Positions 1 to 8,218 are shown, counted from the first letter of the stretch. The stretch is DNA of 64,000 nucleotides from Thermoactinomycetaceae bacterium (GCA_025449975.1 JANWIG010000054.1:1-64000); one strand, 5' to 3'. Translations and numbers: made by a program. The notes: generated by a model from the sequence alone, not told the origin.

Positions 1-278
1 AGGCGAAAGTACACCCTGAACGACCTGCTTCTTCTTTAAAGCCAGATGAAGTTAAGCGGCTCTATCATGCCATTCGGCAAACATTGTCGCGAGCGATTCA
101 GGCAGGAGGATCCTCGATTCGTTCTTACCTCAATGGGAGTGGGGAAATGGGGATGTTCCAGATGCAACTTAAAGTGTACGGAAGGAAAGGAGAACCTTGT
201 CTAAACTGCGGTCATCCCCTGACTCGTCTCGTTGTTGCGGGAAGAGGAACACATGTCTGTAGACAATGTCAAAAATAA
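1..278 (+). CDS. mutM: Formamidopyrimidine-DNA glycosylase, C-terminal part (5' end outside window)
   Basis: Base-excision repair glycosylase/AP lyase that removes oxidised purines such as 8-oxoG. Only the last 91 codons are present, read from base 3 to the TAA at 276-278. Visible are the family's C-terminal helices with HPERPASSL and the GGSSIRSYLNGSGEMG stretch, then VYGRKGEPCLNCGHPL and THVCRQCQK, which form the CxxC...CxxC zinc finger that contacts DNA. It is followed by ytaF and coaE, the same order as in Bacillus subtilis downstream of polA. The protein is not broken; it is simply cut by the window edge. Confidence 0.96.
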   Translation, partial: AKVHPERPASSLKPDEVKRLYHAIRQTLSRAIQAGGSSIRSYLNGSGEMGMFQMQLKVYGRKGEPCLNCGHPLTRLVVAGRGTHVCRQCQK

Positions 279-344
279 AATCAACCATGGTTCATTCCTT
301 CATAAGATAGATAATATCTCTATCTGAATGAAGGAGTGTCTGTT

Positions 345-998
345 ATGTCGCAAGTCTTATGGATTATTTGGCTGGCTTTGGCAGTTAGTATAGATAGTTT
401 TGGTGTGGGGATCACATATGGGATACGTAAAATTCGGATTCCGTTTTTATCGATTATGATCATTGGGATTTGTTCGGGATTGATGATTTATGTCATGATG
501 AGATTGGGAAACTGGATCGCTCTATGGTTTACACCGGAAATCGCACAGTTGACAGGGGCCATTTTGCTGATTTGTCTGGGGATCTGGACTCTCTTTCAAC
601 CCTATGCTTATGCTTTATCTAAAGAAAAAAGAAAGAAGGAGAGAAAGATCATCCCACCAGAAGGATGGACCTTTCATCTCCGGGCATTGGGGCTCATGAT
701 TCAAATTTTGCGAACCCCTGACGTTGCGGATTTGGATGAGTCAGGGGTGATTTCGATAAAGGAAGCCCTCATCTTAGGAGGAGCTCTCTCGTTGGATGCA
801 ACGGGAGCAGGTTTAGGGGCTGCTTTTTTAACCCTGCCAGCGGATCTGGTCGCATTGACGATTGCATTGATGAGCATTCTTTTTTTATGGTTGGGCATGG
901 GGCTGGGCTTTCGCCTGTTTCGAAATCAAGAGTCTCGTTGGATCTCTATTCTTCCCGGTATTTTATTGATTTTTATCGGTGTATTACGTCTATTTTAA
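345..998 (+). CDS. ytaF: Sporulation membrane protein YtaF (MntP-like fold)
   Basis: Polytopic membrane protein of about 217 residues related to the MntP manganese-exporter superfamily; the Bacillus orthologue is sporulation-associated, but the transported substrate is not established. N-terminal helices carry the family pattern LALAVSIDSFGVGITYGIRKI, and a second half with a matching LGGALSLDATGAGLGAAF motif gives the usual internal duplication, joined by a charged cytoplasmic loop (residues about 90-125). I prefer ATG 345, 8 nt after AAGGAG (331-336), to the GTG at 336 that overlaps that SD. It lies between mutM and coaE as in B. subtilis. Confidence 0.85.
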   Translation: MSQVLWIIWLALAVSIDSFGVGITYGIRKIRIPFLSIMIIGICSGLMIYVMMRLGNWIALWFTPEIAQLTGAILLICLGIWTLFQPYAYALSKEKRKKERKIIPPEGWTFHLRALGLMIQILRTPDVADLDESGVISIKEALILGGALSLDATGAGLGAAFLTLPADLVALTIALMSILFLWLGMGLGFRLFRNQESRWISILPGILLIFIGVLRLF

Positions 999-1023
999 GA
1001 TTGGCGTAGAGAGGAGAGAGAGA

Positions 1024-1626
1024 ATGCGTGTTGGTTTAACTGGCGGGATCGCGTCTGGAAAAAGTACTGTCACAGCGATGCTACAACGTTATGGAGCTTA
1101 TATTGTGGATGCCGATCAGATTGCCCGTGAAGTGGTCGAGCCGGGTGCGGAGGGAGCAAGGCGCGTTCGTGAGGAGTTTGGAGATCAAGTATTTTTTCCA
1201 GATGGACGGCTTAATCGGGCGGCTTTAGGTGAAATCGTCTTTCGAGATGAGACTGCGAGGAAGAGATTGAACCGTATCTTACATCCTTTAATTCGCAAAG
1301 AGATGATTCGGCGCTCCGATTATTTTGAGTCACAAAATGTTCATGCGATTGTCATTTGGGATGTCCCTTTGTTGATTGAACAAAAATTGACCAATTACGT
1401 GGAAAAGGTTATTGTTGTATATGTACCAGAAAACGTTCAGTTAGAAAGACTAATGAAACGGAATCAACTTAGCGAAGAGGAAGCTCGTCGCCGTATCGAC
1501 GCACAATTGTCAATTGAAGAGAAGAAGAAATGGGCGGATTATTTAATTGACAATAGTGGCTCAATCGAAAATACGGAAAGACAGGTTGGTCAATTATGGA
1601 GCGATCTAAAGTTAAAGAATGGGTGA
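1024..1626 (+). CDS. coaE: Dephospho-CoA kinase
   Basis: Catalyses the last step of coenzyme A synthesis, ATP-dependent phosphorylation of the 3'-OH of dephospho-CoA, in the cytosol. The N-terminus MRVGLTGGIASGKST is the P-loop (Walker A), followed by VDADQIAREVVEPG, the conserved DAD substrate/Mg2+ site, and the CoaE pattern VWDVPLLIE. Its 200 residues match the family. The start is ATG 1024 behind a GAGGAGAGAGAG purine tract; the reading frame stays open upstream into ytaF but has no SD there. The 3' end overlaps the next gene by 31 nt, suggesting translational coupling. Confidence 0.95.
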   Translation: MRVGLTGGIASGKSTVTAMLQRYGAYIVDADQIAREVVEPGAEGARRVREEFGDQVFFPDGRLNRAALGEIVFRDETARKRLNRILHPLIRKEMIRRSDYFESQNVHAIVIWDVPLLIEQKLTNYVEKVIVVYVPENVQLERLMKRNQLSEEEARRRIDAQLSIEEKKKWADYLIDNSGSIENTERQVGQLWSDLKLKNG

Positions 1627-2222
1627 AACCCGTTTTAGATGCGATGCCGTCACGAAAGGTTCAGTTGATAGTGATTGGTATCTTACTATGTTACCTGGTT
1701 TTTATGACTCCCATCTTAAATAAATGGATGTATCCTTTAGAATATGAAGAATACATTTTTAATAGTGCCAAACAATATGATACAGATCCCTATTTGATCA
1801 TGTCGGTGATTCGAGTAGAGACGAAGTTTGATCCCGAAGAGCAATCGCGTGTAGGGGCCAAAGGGCTCATGCAAATTATGCCTTCTACCATGGATTGGGC
1901 GATTACCAGTGGAAACTTTTCTCTATCGATGAAAAATTATATTCATGATCCAGCGACAAATATTCAGGTAGGTAGTTGGTATCTTTCATTTTTAATGAAA
2001 AGATACAATGGAAATAAAGTGGCAGCGACAGCCGCTTACAATGCTGGACAAGGAAATGTGGATAAGTGGTTAAGGGAAAAAATTTGGGATGGAACGAGAC
2101 AAAATGCAGACCAAATCCCTTTTCCAGAGACAAGAGATTATGTGGAACGTGTCAGCTATTACTATGATAAATACAAAGATTTGTATGGGGATCTTTCTAA
2201 AAAGTATAATTTCAATCAGTGA
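1596..2222 (+). CDS. Membrane-anchored lytic transglycosylase (SLT domain)
   Basis: Predicted peptidoglycan lytic transglycosylase, 208 residues. Residues about 22-42 form one membrane anchor, leaving the catalytic domain outside. The Slt70-type domain shows the catalytic Glu75 in SVIRVETKFDPEEQS, then GAKGLMQIMP (about 86-95) and AAYNAGQGNV (about 148), the three signatures of this family. The ATG at 1596 lies inside the 3' end of coaE with only a weak SD (GGTTGG), so translation probably depends on coupling to coaE. The same neighbour follows coaE in many Bacillales. A strong hairpin terminator follows at 2270-2306. Confidence 0.9.
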   Translation: MERSKVKEWVKPVLDAMPSRKVQLIVIGILLCYLVFMTPILNKWMYPLEYEEYIFNSAKQYDTDPYLIMSVIRVETKFDPEEQSRVGAKGLMQIMPSTMDWAITSGNFSLSMKNYIHDPATNIQVGSWYLSFLMKRYNGNKVAATAAYNAGQGNVDKWLREKIWDGTRQNADQIPFPETRDYVERVSYYYDKYKDLYGDLSKKYNFNQ

Positions 2223-2264
2223 AAACATATCTTATGTATGTTGCATAATGTAAGTCTTTTTCTT

Positions 2265-2380
2265 AAAAAGGGGGTGGCTCAAAAGGTGAAGAGCTACCCC
2301 TTTTTTGTGAAATCGATCGATCTTCAATGCATCAAACTCCTGAATATTCCACATATTATGCTTGAGCCACCCTGCTTTTT
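2265..2380. repeat. Inverted-repeat-bounded intergenic segment (possible MITE or IS remnant)
   Basis: AAAAAGGGGGTGGCTCAA at 2265-2282 is repeated in inverted orientation at 2362-2380 (TTGAGCCACCC plus TGCTTTTT), 11 bp perfect and about 17 of 19 overall. The left copy also supplies the 5' arm of the terminator at 2270-2306. The enclosed 80 bp has no ORF. Such ends resemble those of small non-autonomous elements, but I cannot see a clear target duplication. Confidence 0.4.
2270..2306 (+). terminator. Rho-independent terminator after the transglycosylase gene
   Basis: GGGGTGGCTC (2271-2280) pairs with GAGCTACCCC (2291-2300) with one G-U pair, followed by TTTTTT. It closes the mutM-ytaF-coaE-transglycosylase unit. 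Confidence 0.85.
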
Positions 2381-2483
2381 GCTTTCAGACCCGCCCTATT
2401 TTTTTTAGATAGACGGATGAAGAGGGATTTTTTGTCGAAAAGGTTCTTTTTTGTTGTTCGGGTCTGTTTTTTTGTTTATTTTA

Positions 2484-2511
2484 TTGCAAAATGTGTCATA
2501 CTGATTATAAT
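2484..2511 (+). promoter_or_regulatory. Sigma-A-type promoter of gapB
   Basis: TTGCAA (2484-2489), 16 nt spacer, TATAAT (2506-2511), about 50 bp ahead of the gapB ATG. I see no obvious CcpN-type site, but I cannot exclude one by eye. Confidence 0.6.
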
Positions 2512-2561
2512 ATTAAGGGATGAATAGTATGGATGATAAAATGGGAAGGGGAACATAAAAT

Positions 2562-3596
2562 ATGAAAATTCGGATTGCAATAAATGGATTTGGTCGAATC
2601 GGGAGAATGGTGTTTAGAAAAGCGATTCTAGATCCTTCCTTTGAAGTTGTTGCCATTAATGCAAGTTATCCTGCGAAGACTTTGGCCCATTTAGTGAAAT
2701 ATGATTCTGTTCATGGGATTTTCAATGAAGAAGTAGAAGCGGTTGATGAGGGTATTCGCGTGAATGGTCACCTTGTTCGCTTGGTTTCCAACCGTGATCC
2801 GAAACAGCTCCCATGGAAAGAGTTAAACATAGATGTCGTTGTAGAAGCAACTGGAAAGTTCCGCGATCGTGAAGGTGCTGGGCTTCATTTGCAAGCCGGT
2901 GCAAAAAAAGTGGTGATCACCGCTCCAGGTAAAGATGTCGATGCGACGATCGTGATGGGTGTCAATGAGGAAATCTACCAAGCGGAGAACCACCATATTA
3001 TTTCCAATGCTTCCTGCACAACCAACTGTTTAGCTCCTGTTGTCAAAGTGATTCATGAGAAATTTGGAATCAAGCATGGCTTGATGACCACAGTACATGC
3101 TTATACCAATGATCAAAAGAACTTAGATAACCCGCATAAAGACTTGCGTCGAGCTCGTGCGTGCGCACAATCGATCATTCCCACCAAAACCGGAGCCGCC
3201 AAAGCGATTGGCATCGTAATGCCGGAGCTAGAAGGAAAACTAAACGGAATGGCTCTCCGTGTACCTACTCCAAATGTTTCTGTCGTGGATCTTGTGGTGG
3301 ATCTCGATACCAATGTGACAGCAGAAGAAGTAAATGAGGCCCTTCGCCAAGCTGCAGAGACCTCCATGAAAGGGTACATTCACTACTGTGAAGAACCACT
3401 GGTCTCCACTGATTTTAACGGTAGTTCCTACTCCTCGATTGTGGATGCCTTGTCCACCATGTCGATTGGCGATAATCAAGTAAAAGTATTGATCTGGTAT
3501 GACAACGAGTGGGGTTATTCCTGCCGCGTACTGGATTTGGTTAAACTGGTGGGTTCTGCGTTGATTGAGAAACAAGGAGAAACGGTTACCGCCTAA
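2562..3596 (+). CDS. gapB: Glyceraldehyde-3-phosphate dehydrogenase, gluconeogenic NADP type
   Basis: Phosphorylating GAPDH of 344 residues. The Rossmann motif INGFGRIGR (residues 8-15) and active-site SNASCTTNC with Cys152, plus His179 in TVHAYTNDQ, are intact. The coenzyme loop reads AINASYPAKT, lacking the Asp that selects NAD in glycolytic GapA (which has an NDLTD-type loop); this and the genomic position next to nrdR-dnaB match B. subtilis GapB, the NADP-dependent gluconeogenic enzyme. Start ATG 2562 follows AAGGGGAAC. It has its own promoter and a symmetrical terminator, so it is probably monocistronic. The speD that follows gapB in Bacillus is absent; a TetR gene is there instead. Confidence 0.94.
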   Translation: MKIRIAINGFGRIGRMVFRKAILDPSFEVVAINASYPAKTLAHLVKYDSVHGIFNEEVEAVDEGIRVNGHLVRLVSNRDPKQLPWKELNIDVVVEATGKFRDREGAGLHLQAGAKKVVITAPGKDVDATIVMGVNEEIYQAENHHIISNASCTTNCLAPVVKVIHEKFGIKHGLMTTVHAYTNDQKNLDNPHKDLRRARACAQSIIPTKTGAAKAIGIVMPELEGKLNGMALRVPTPNVSVVDLVVDLDTNVTAEEVNEALRQAAETSMKGYIHYCEEPLVSTDFNGSSYSSIVDALSTMSIGDNQVKVLIWYDNEWGYSCRVLDLVKLVGSALIEKQGETVTA

Positions 3597-3608
3597 TGAA
3601 ATAACATA

Positions 3609-3646
3609 AAAAAACCGCTACTTTGGAGCAAAAGTAGCGGTTTTTC
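3609..3646. terminator. Bidirectional terminator between gapB and the TetR gene
   Basis: ACCGCTACTTT (about 3613-3624) pairs with AAAGTAGCGGT, with an A-run before and a T-run after, so it can serve both convergent genes. Confidence 0.9.
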
Positions 3647-3659
3647 ACGTTCGGAAAAG

Positions 3660-4220
3660 TCAGTTTTTTTGCAAACCGCGGATCATCATTTCCACATAAG
3701 GCTCAGCTAATTTGGAAAGCGTTTCCCATGATTTCGGTTCGGCGATATTTTGGGAGATAAAGCCATGAGCAGCCATAAAAATCATCCAGGCAATATGATG
3801 GGCGGGTAAGTCTTGAAACTCATCTTTGCATTGGGACACAACCGTTAATAAGATCTGGAAGGTTCGCTCCGATTCATGAAGCTGGAATAAGGCGAAGTCT
3901 GGGTCTTTTTCAATAAACATCAACCGATAGTGATGTGGATTTTCAATGCCAAATTGAATCAATCGATGTATGATAATACGGAGATGTTCCAAAGGAGAGG
4001 TTTTCTCCTCCAATACATGGCGGAGTTGTTCTCGCATTTGGGAGAAATCTTGTTGTAAGATTTCATGAATAAGATTGGCTTTATCCTTAAAATGATAATA
4101 AAGAGTTCCATGGGAGTATCCTAAGCAGCGTGCAATTTTTCTCATTGTAACTTGTTGGTAACCCTCGACTACAAAAAGTGAACGAGCTACTTGAATGACT
4201 TTTTCATGTTGGAACTTCAT
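3660..4220 (-). CDS. TetR/AcrR-family transcriptional regulator
   Basis: 186-residue one-component regulator. The N-terminal HTH (about residues 10-55) has the TetR signature VTMRKIARCLGYSHGTLYYHFKDKANLIHEI; the C-terminal half is the variable ligand-binding/dimer domain. I start it at ATG 4220, 5 nt after GAGGTG, not at the longer open frame to 4283, which would run into the promoter. A TTGACA-17-TATTGT promoter (4263-4291) and a perfect 14-bp palindrome (4307-4320) lie upstream, suggesting autoregulation. There is no adjacent divergent target gene, so its regulon is unknown. FadR, later in the window, is a different TetR protein. Confidence 0.85.
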   Translation of the reverse strand: MKFQHEKVIQVARSLFVVEGYQQVTMRKIARCLGYSHGTLYYHFKDKANLIHEILQQDFSQMREQLRHVLEEKTSPLEHLRIIIHRLIQFGIENPHHYRLMFIEKDPDFALFQLHESERTFQILLTVVSQCKDEFQDLPAHHIAWMIFMAAHGFISQNIAEPKSWETLSKLAEPYVEMMIRGLQKN

Positions 4221-4262
4221 TATACACCTCATATTGACCGTTGGATAATTTTTTATAGTTAG

Positions 4263-4320
4263 ACAATAAATCAAATTAATCAATTTGTCAATAATTAAAC
4301 GTTAAATTGAATTAATTCAA
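4263..4320 (-). promoter_or_regulatory. Promoter and candidate operator of the TetR gene
   Basis: On the minus strand TTGACA (4291-4286), 17 nt, TATTGT (4268-4263). Immediately upstream lies TTGAATTAATTCAA (4307-4320), a perfect 14-bp palindrome flanked by two copies of ATTAAACG (4294-4301, 4323-4330). The palindrome is a plausible TetR-type operator; that role is inference. Confidence 0.55.
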
Positions 4321-4699
4321 CCATTAAACGCAAAGATAGCTTCCCCCTTTGATGAGGGCGCGATGGAGTTTTTTACGTTGGATGAAGGAAAAGCCATGAT
4401 TTCGCGAAATAGTTAGTATATACGTCTAGACACTTCACACGGCTTTCGCCGTAGGATTCTCGGGGAGTTAGCACCGCTCATGCGTTCGATTATACAGAAA
4501 GTGCTTGCTCTAAGCAATCCCATAAAGGGATTGCTTAGAGCAAGCGTCGTCTTTTATTCCACGATTCAAACTGTAGGCGTTCAGACAGCATTTTTCTGTA
4601 ACAGAGAGTAGCAGAAACCATTTGAAAAGAGAAGATTGTTTCTTGTATTTTACAGGCATTAGAATAAAAATATGTTAAAATATATTATTCTATCGAGAT
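4321..4699. other. Gene-free stretch ahead of nrdR
   Basis: No convincing ORF on either strand. It holds a short hairpin CGGCTTTCGCCG (about 4440-4451) and the large 43-bp palindrome listed separately. The last 60 bp are AT-rich and may carry the nrdR promoter. Confidence 0.6.
4503..4545. repeat. Perfect 19-bp inverted repeat (orphan hairpin)
   Basis: GCTTGCTCTAAGCAATCCC (4503-4521), loop ATAAA, then its exact reverse complement (4527-4545). No immediate T-run follows on the + strand (GTCGTCTTTT) and no ORF ends nearby, so it is not an ordinary terminator for a recognised gene. It could end a small RNA or be a dispersed repeat. Confidence 0.75.
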
Positions 4700-4717
4700 T
4701 TGGGGAGGAGGAAGCAG

Positions 4718-5209
4718 ATGAGATGCCCACATTGTGGATTCAATGGCTCACGAGTACTTGATTCGCGCCCGATTCATGAAGGCAAAGCGATTCGACGCCG
4801 AAGAGAGTGTGAAGATTGTTCACAACGTTTTACCACTTTTGAAATGATCGAGGAAAAACCAGTCATTGTGATTAAAAAAGATGGCAGTCGTGAAGAATTT
4901 AATCGCGAAAAAATATTGCGTGGTCTGATGCGTGCCTGTGAGAAAAGACCTGTACCGATCGAACGTTTGGAAGAGTTGGTAATGAATATTGAACGAACCT
5001 TGCGTGAAAGGGATCAGCTGGAGATTTCCACTAGTCAGATCGGTGAAATGGTTTTGGATCGGTTGATCGATGTCGACGAAGTGGCCTATGTTCGCTTTGC
5101 CTCTGTGTATAGGCAGTTTAAAGATATGAATATGTTCGTTAAGGAATTAGAAGATTTGTTGAACCGGTCTCGACGGACGTCTGAGAAGGAAAAAAGTAAG
5201 GATTCTTAG
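4718..5209 (+). CDS. nrdR: Transcriptional repressor NrdR of ribonucleotide reductase genes
   Basis: 163-residue Zn-ribbon/ATP-cone repressor that senses ATP/dATP and represses nrd genes by binding NrdR boxes. The zinc ribbon uses Cys3, Cys6 (RCPHCGF) and Cys31, Cys34 ([14 protein letters not shown]); the ATP-cone follows (about residues 45-135, [20 protein letters not shown] onwards). The start is ATG 4718 right after GGGGAGGAGGAAGC; an upstream in-frame TTG would place the SD inside the gene. Its position immediately upstream of dnaB-dnaI is conserved in Bacillus and links nucleotide supply to replication initiation. Confidence 0.96.
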   Translation: MRCPHCGFNGSRVLDSRPIHEGKAIRRRRECEDCSQRFTTFEMIEEKPVIVIKKDGSREEFNREKILRGLMRACEKRPVPIERLEELVMNIERTLRERDQLEISTSQIGEMVLDRLIDVDEVAYVRFASVYRQFKDMNMFVKELEDLLNRSRRTSEKEKSKDS

Positions 5210-5303
5210 GTCTCATTGGTTAAATATAACGTTTGTATCTCAATAGGTTCCCTATGGTACAATGTACAAACAATGCATGGACCTGTTAGAGGAGGACCTA
5301 TTC

Positions 5304-6743
5304 ATGGCAATGTTTTGGCAGGGATACGGTTGGCGTTGTCGGACACATCGACCGCTACATAGTATGGATTTGTTGGTGCTAACTCATTTATATCAGCCGA
5401 TCATCGGGACAACAGCCGTTAGTTTATATATCACCCTGTGTCATCAGATACCCCTCCATCGCGCTGGTGTATCTGAGATTTATCCGCAATCATATCTATT
5501 GAAAATGCTTTCTTTGTCAGCGAAGCAGTTGACAGAAGCTCGTCATCTGCTCGAAGGAGTGGGCTTGCTTAATACTTATGAAAAGAAAGATTTTAAGAAT
5601 GGTTCATTTTATGAGTTTGAGTTGATTCCTCCACTCACACCAATGAAATTTTTCCAGAGTGAAGTATTTAGCTTGACGGTCTATCACTTATTGGGCAAAG
5701 AGCGTTATGCTGAATTACAAAAGATGTTTATTCAACAGAAATCAGTTGAGACAATTCAAGTGAATAAAAATATTACGAAATCGTTTACTGAAGTCTTCGG
5801 CAAATTGTCGCCCGAAGATATGCAAAAAGCAGCAGAGCTACAGACAGACCAATTGGCACTTTGGAATCAAGGAGAAGAAGAGCAAAGCGAAGGAAAGTAT
5901 CCAGAGTGGACGCAAGATGATATGTCACTGGTCAAAATGCGCTTAGGTTCCCAAATCAATCCAAGCACCTGGAATAAGGAATTGGAGTCGGAACTAAAAG
6001 AAATCTGCTTTTTATATCAACTGGATCTATGGGATCTGATTAAGGTGTTACAGGACCCTACCATTACGAAACAAGGAGTGATCGATATTGATCGGTTGCG
6101 TTCCTTTGTGAAAAGTGAGTTTCAATTGCGTTCAAGTGGTCCTCCTGTCGCGAGACGAATTGATCCTAGACACTTAGAAAGTAGTAAACCGGAAACCAAA
6201 GAATTGCCCTCACCAGAGAACTTAACAGAAGAAGAACGATATTTTAGGCAATTGGCTACGATCTCTCCTCTTGAATTACTTTCTTATTATCATGATGGTT
6301 CACGGATCGCAGATAGTGACGTTTTATTGGTGGAATCCTTAATTCGGGATTATGCTTTGCCACACGGTGTAGTCAATGTTTTACTTGATTATGTTTTACA
6401 AAAACATGATCGGAAACTACCTCGTTCACTTGTTCAGAAGATTGCTGGTCATTGGAAACGGCTAGGGATTAAGACCGTGGAGCAAGCGAGAGAACAAGCT
6501 TGCAAAGAGTTGCGCAACAGTCGGCAGAAGAGACAAAGTCAAAAGAAAGTAGAGCAAAAGGCGATTATTCCACTTACCAAAAGCAAACAATCGGAACGCT
6601 CTTACAAATTGCAGTCGTTTGTTGAGCCCAAACCGATGACAGATGAAGATCTGGTAAGAAGACAAGCGCAAATCAGAGCCAAACTAACATTGATGCGTGA
6701 ACAACAGAAACGAATGTGGCGGGAAGAGGAGAATACACCATGA
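5304..6743 (+). CDS. dnaB: Replication initiation/membrane attachment protein DnaB
   Basis: Gram-positive primosomal protein (not the E. coli helicase of the same name). With DnaD and DnaI it loads the replicative helicase at oriC and at restart sites, and it associates with the membrane. It has 479 residues, near the 472 of B. subtilis, with a winged-helix N-terminal domain and a DnaB/DnaD-type C-terminal region (about residues 300-400, ending in HWKRLGIKTVEQAREQA), then a basic charged tail. ATG 5304 is preceded by AGAGGAGGA; the longer frame from 5262 has no SD. The stop overlaps the dnaI start (ATGA), so the two are coupled. Confidence 0.93.
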   Translation: MAMFWQGYGWRCRTHRPLHSMDLLVLTHLYQPIIGTTAVSLYITLCHQIPLHRAGVSEIYPQSYLLKMLSLSAKQLTEARHLLEGVGLLNTYEKKDFKNGSFYEFELIPPLTPMKFFQSEVFSLTVYHLLGKERYAELQKMFIQQKSVETIQVNKNITKSFTEVFGKLSPEDMQKAAELQTDQLALWNQGEEEQSEGKYPEWTQDDMSLVKMRLGSQINPSTWNKELESELKEICFLYQLDLWDLIKVLQDPTITKQGVIDIDRLRSFVKSEFQLRSSGPPVARRIDPRHLESSKPETKELPSPENLTEEERYFRQLATISPLELLSYYHDGSRIADSDVLLVESLIRDYALPHGVVNVLLDYVLQKHDRKLPRSLVQKIAGHWKRLGIKTVEQAREQACKELRNSRQKRQSQKKVEQKAIIPLTKSKQSERSYKLQSFVEPKPMTDEDLVRRQAQIRAKLTLMREQQKRMWREEENTP

Positions 6744-7663
6744 AATCAATAGGTGAAGTTGTGAAACCATGGTTGAGTCGTGGTGGGCGTGGTGCGGAGA
6801 ACGAGTGGAAGAAAATGATGAATCATCCCGTTGTCCGAGCGATTCAGCGGGAATATCCCGATATTCCACTCGAATTCTATAAACGATCAGGCAATGCTTT
6901 TCGTCAAATGTTAATGGAAAAAGAAAATTGTGGACGTTGTCGAGGGTTGAATGCTTGCCCCAACCTGATGAAAGGACATTTTACGAAGCTAACAGATGCC
7001 TTTGGCTATCCGGAGTTTCGTATGCAGCCCTGCCGCCATCTAAAAGTGCATCAAGAGAACTTGCAGGCTCAATCGTTAATAAGCAGTTATCGTATTCCTC
7101 AGGATATTTTAAATTCTTCATTTGAAACGCTGGATTATGATATGGGACGGATTGATGCCATTGATGCCGCGATTGACTTCTGCAATCAATTTGCTACAGG
7201 GAAGCCAAAAAAAGGGTTATACCTTTATGGCCCATTTGGCGTGGGCAAGAGTCGGATTGCCGGGGCCATTATGAATGAGATTATTCAATATAAAAAGAGA
7301 TCTTATATGGTATATTTTCCAGACTTTATGCGGGAGCTCAATGACTCGATCGCTGAGAAGACATTAAATGAAAAAGTAGATTATCTAAAGCAGGTAGACG
7401 TTCTTATTCTCGATGACATTGGGGCGGAATACCTAACCCCATGGAAACGTGACGAAGTACTTGGAGCGATTCTTCATTATCGCTATGCGGAGCGACTTCC
7501 AACCATTTACACTTCGAATTTATCATTAGATCAACTGGAAGAACACTTGGCTAACTCCGTAAAAGGGGATGCTGATTGGATGAAAGCGAAGAGGATTATG
7601 GAACGGATTCGTCATTATGTCATCTCTCTAACTGTGATCGGGCCTAATCGCCGAAAAAATTAG
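6740..7663 (+). CDS. dnaI: Primosomal protein DnaI (helicase loader)
   Basis: AAA+ ATPase that loads the replicative helicase onto DNA. 307 residues. An N-terminal zinc-binding region carries Cys64, Cys67, Cys73 and Cys98 (CGRCRGLNAC...PCRHLK). The AAA+ core has Walker A GPFGVGKS (about 164-171) and Walker B VLILDDIG (about 209-216), followed by a YTSNLSLDQLEEHL sensor-1 region. Start ATG 6740 overlaps the dnaB stop. In B. subtilis ytxB, ytxC and thrS follow; here a tRNA cluster, a nitroreductase and mqnC separate dnaI from ytxC. Confidence 0.95.
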   Translation: MKSIGEVVKPWLSRGGRGAENEWKKMMNHPVVRAIQREYPDIPLEFYKRSGNAFRQMLMEKENCGRCRGLNACPNLMKGHFTKLTDAFGYPEFRMQPCRHLKVHQENLQAQSLISSYRIPQDILNSSFETLDYDMGRIDAIDAAIDFCNQFATGKPKKGLYLYGPFGVGKSRIAGAIMNEIIQYKKRSYMVYFPDFMRELNDSIAEKTLNEKVDYLKQVDVLILDDIGAEYLTPWKRDEVLGAILHYRYAERLPTIYTSNLSLDQLEEHLANSVKGDADWMKAKRIMERIRHYVISLTVIGPNRRKN

Positions 7664-7686
7664 GCCCTAAATTTTTAAAAAAACTA

Positions 7687-7715
7687 TTGCTTCAGGTAGA
7701 TAACCATGCTATAAT
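7687..7715 (+). promoter_or_regulatory. Promoter of the tRNA cluster
   Basis: TTGCTT (7687-7692), 17 nt, perfect TATAAT (7710-7715), ending 10 bp before the first tRNA base. Confidence 0.7.
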
Positions 7716-7725
7716 GGGTCTCGTC

Positions 7726-7801
<76 letters not shown>

Positions 7802-7804
7802 GTT

Positions 7805-7879
7805 GCGGAAGTGGCTCAGGGGTAGAGCATCGCCTTGCCAAGGCGAGGGTCGCGGGTTCGAATCCCGTCTTCCGCTCCA
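7805..7879 (+). tRNA. tRNA-Gly (anticodon GCC)
   Basis: 75 nt with encoded CCA. Acceptor GCGGAAG pairs with CTTCCGC; anticodon stem CGCCT/AGGCG with loop TTGCCAA giving GCC; T arm GGGTTCGAATCCC. Three nucleotides separate it from tRNA-Phe. Confidence 0.97.
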
Positions 7880-7887
7880 ATCTTTTT

Positions 7888-7976
7888 GCCTGGGTGGCGG
7901 AATAGGCAGACGCACAGGACTTAAAATCCTGCGGTAGGTAACTACCGTGCCGGTTCGAGTCCGGCCCTAGGCACCA
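7888..7976 (+). tRNA. tRNA-Leu (anticodon UAA)
   Basis: 89 nt class II tRNA with encoded CCA. Acceptor GCCTGGG pairs with CCTAGGC (one G-U); anticodon stem AGGA/TCCT with loop CTTAAAA giving TAA; long variable arm GGTAGGTAACTACC; T arm CGGTTCGAGTCCG. Confidence 0.97.
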
Positions 7977-7995
7977 AAAGAGTGTCAAGCGGAGG

Positions 7996-8032
7996 AAGAG
8001 GATGATCCTATTTGGATCATCCTCTTTTTTCT
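7996..8032 (+). terminator. Terminator of the tRNA cluster
   Basis: AAGAGGATGATCC (7996-8008) pairs with GGATCATCCTCTT (8014-8026) around a 5-nt loop, then a T-run. Confidence 0.95.
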
Positions 8033-8140
8033 TTATGAAGATAGCTGTTTTCATCCAATTCAATTTGTTTATTTGCAAGTTTTCGAAAAAGCAGTACTTT
8101 GATTGAGGATGGATATTCAGGGAAAAATAGATGGAACGAT

Positions 8141-8198
8141 TTGACAGAATCATATTTTAAACGTACAATTAAATTGATCGATAATGATTATCATTTTA
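8141..8198 (+). promoter_or_regulatory. Sigma-A promoter overlapped by a Fur box (nitroreductase gene)
   Basis: TTGACA (8141-8146), 17 nt, TACAAT (8164-8169) is near-consensus. GATAATGATTATCATTTTA (8180-8198) matches the 19-bp Fur box GATAATGATTATCATTATC at 17 positions and sits at about +4 to +22, a repressing position. It therefore predicts iron-dependent repression. Confidence 0.85.
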
Positions 8199-8218
8199 AG
8201 AGAAGGCTGGTGTCAATC

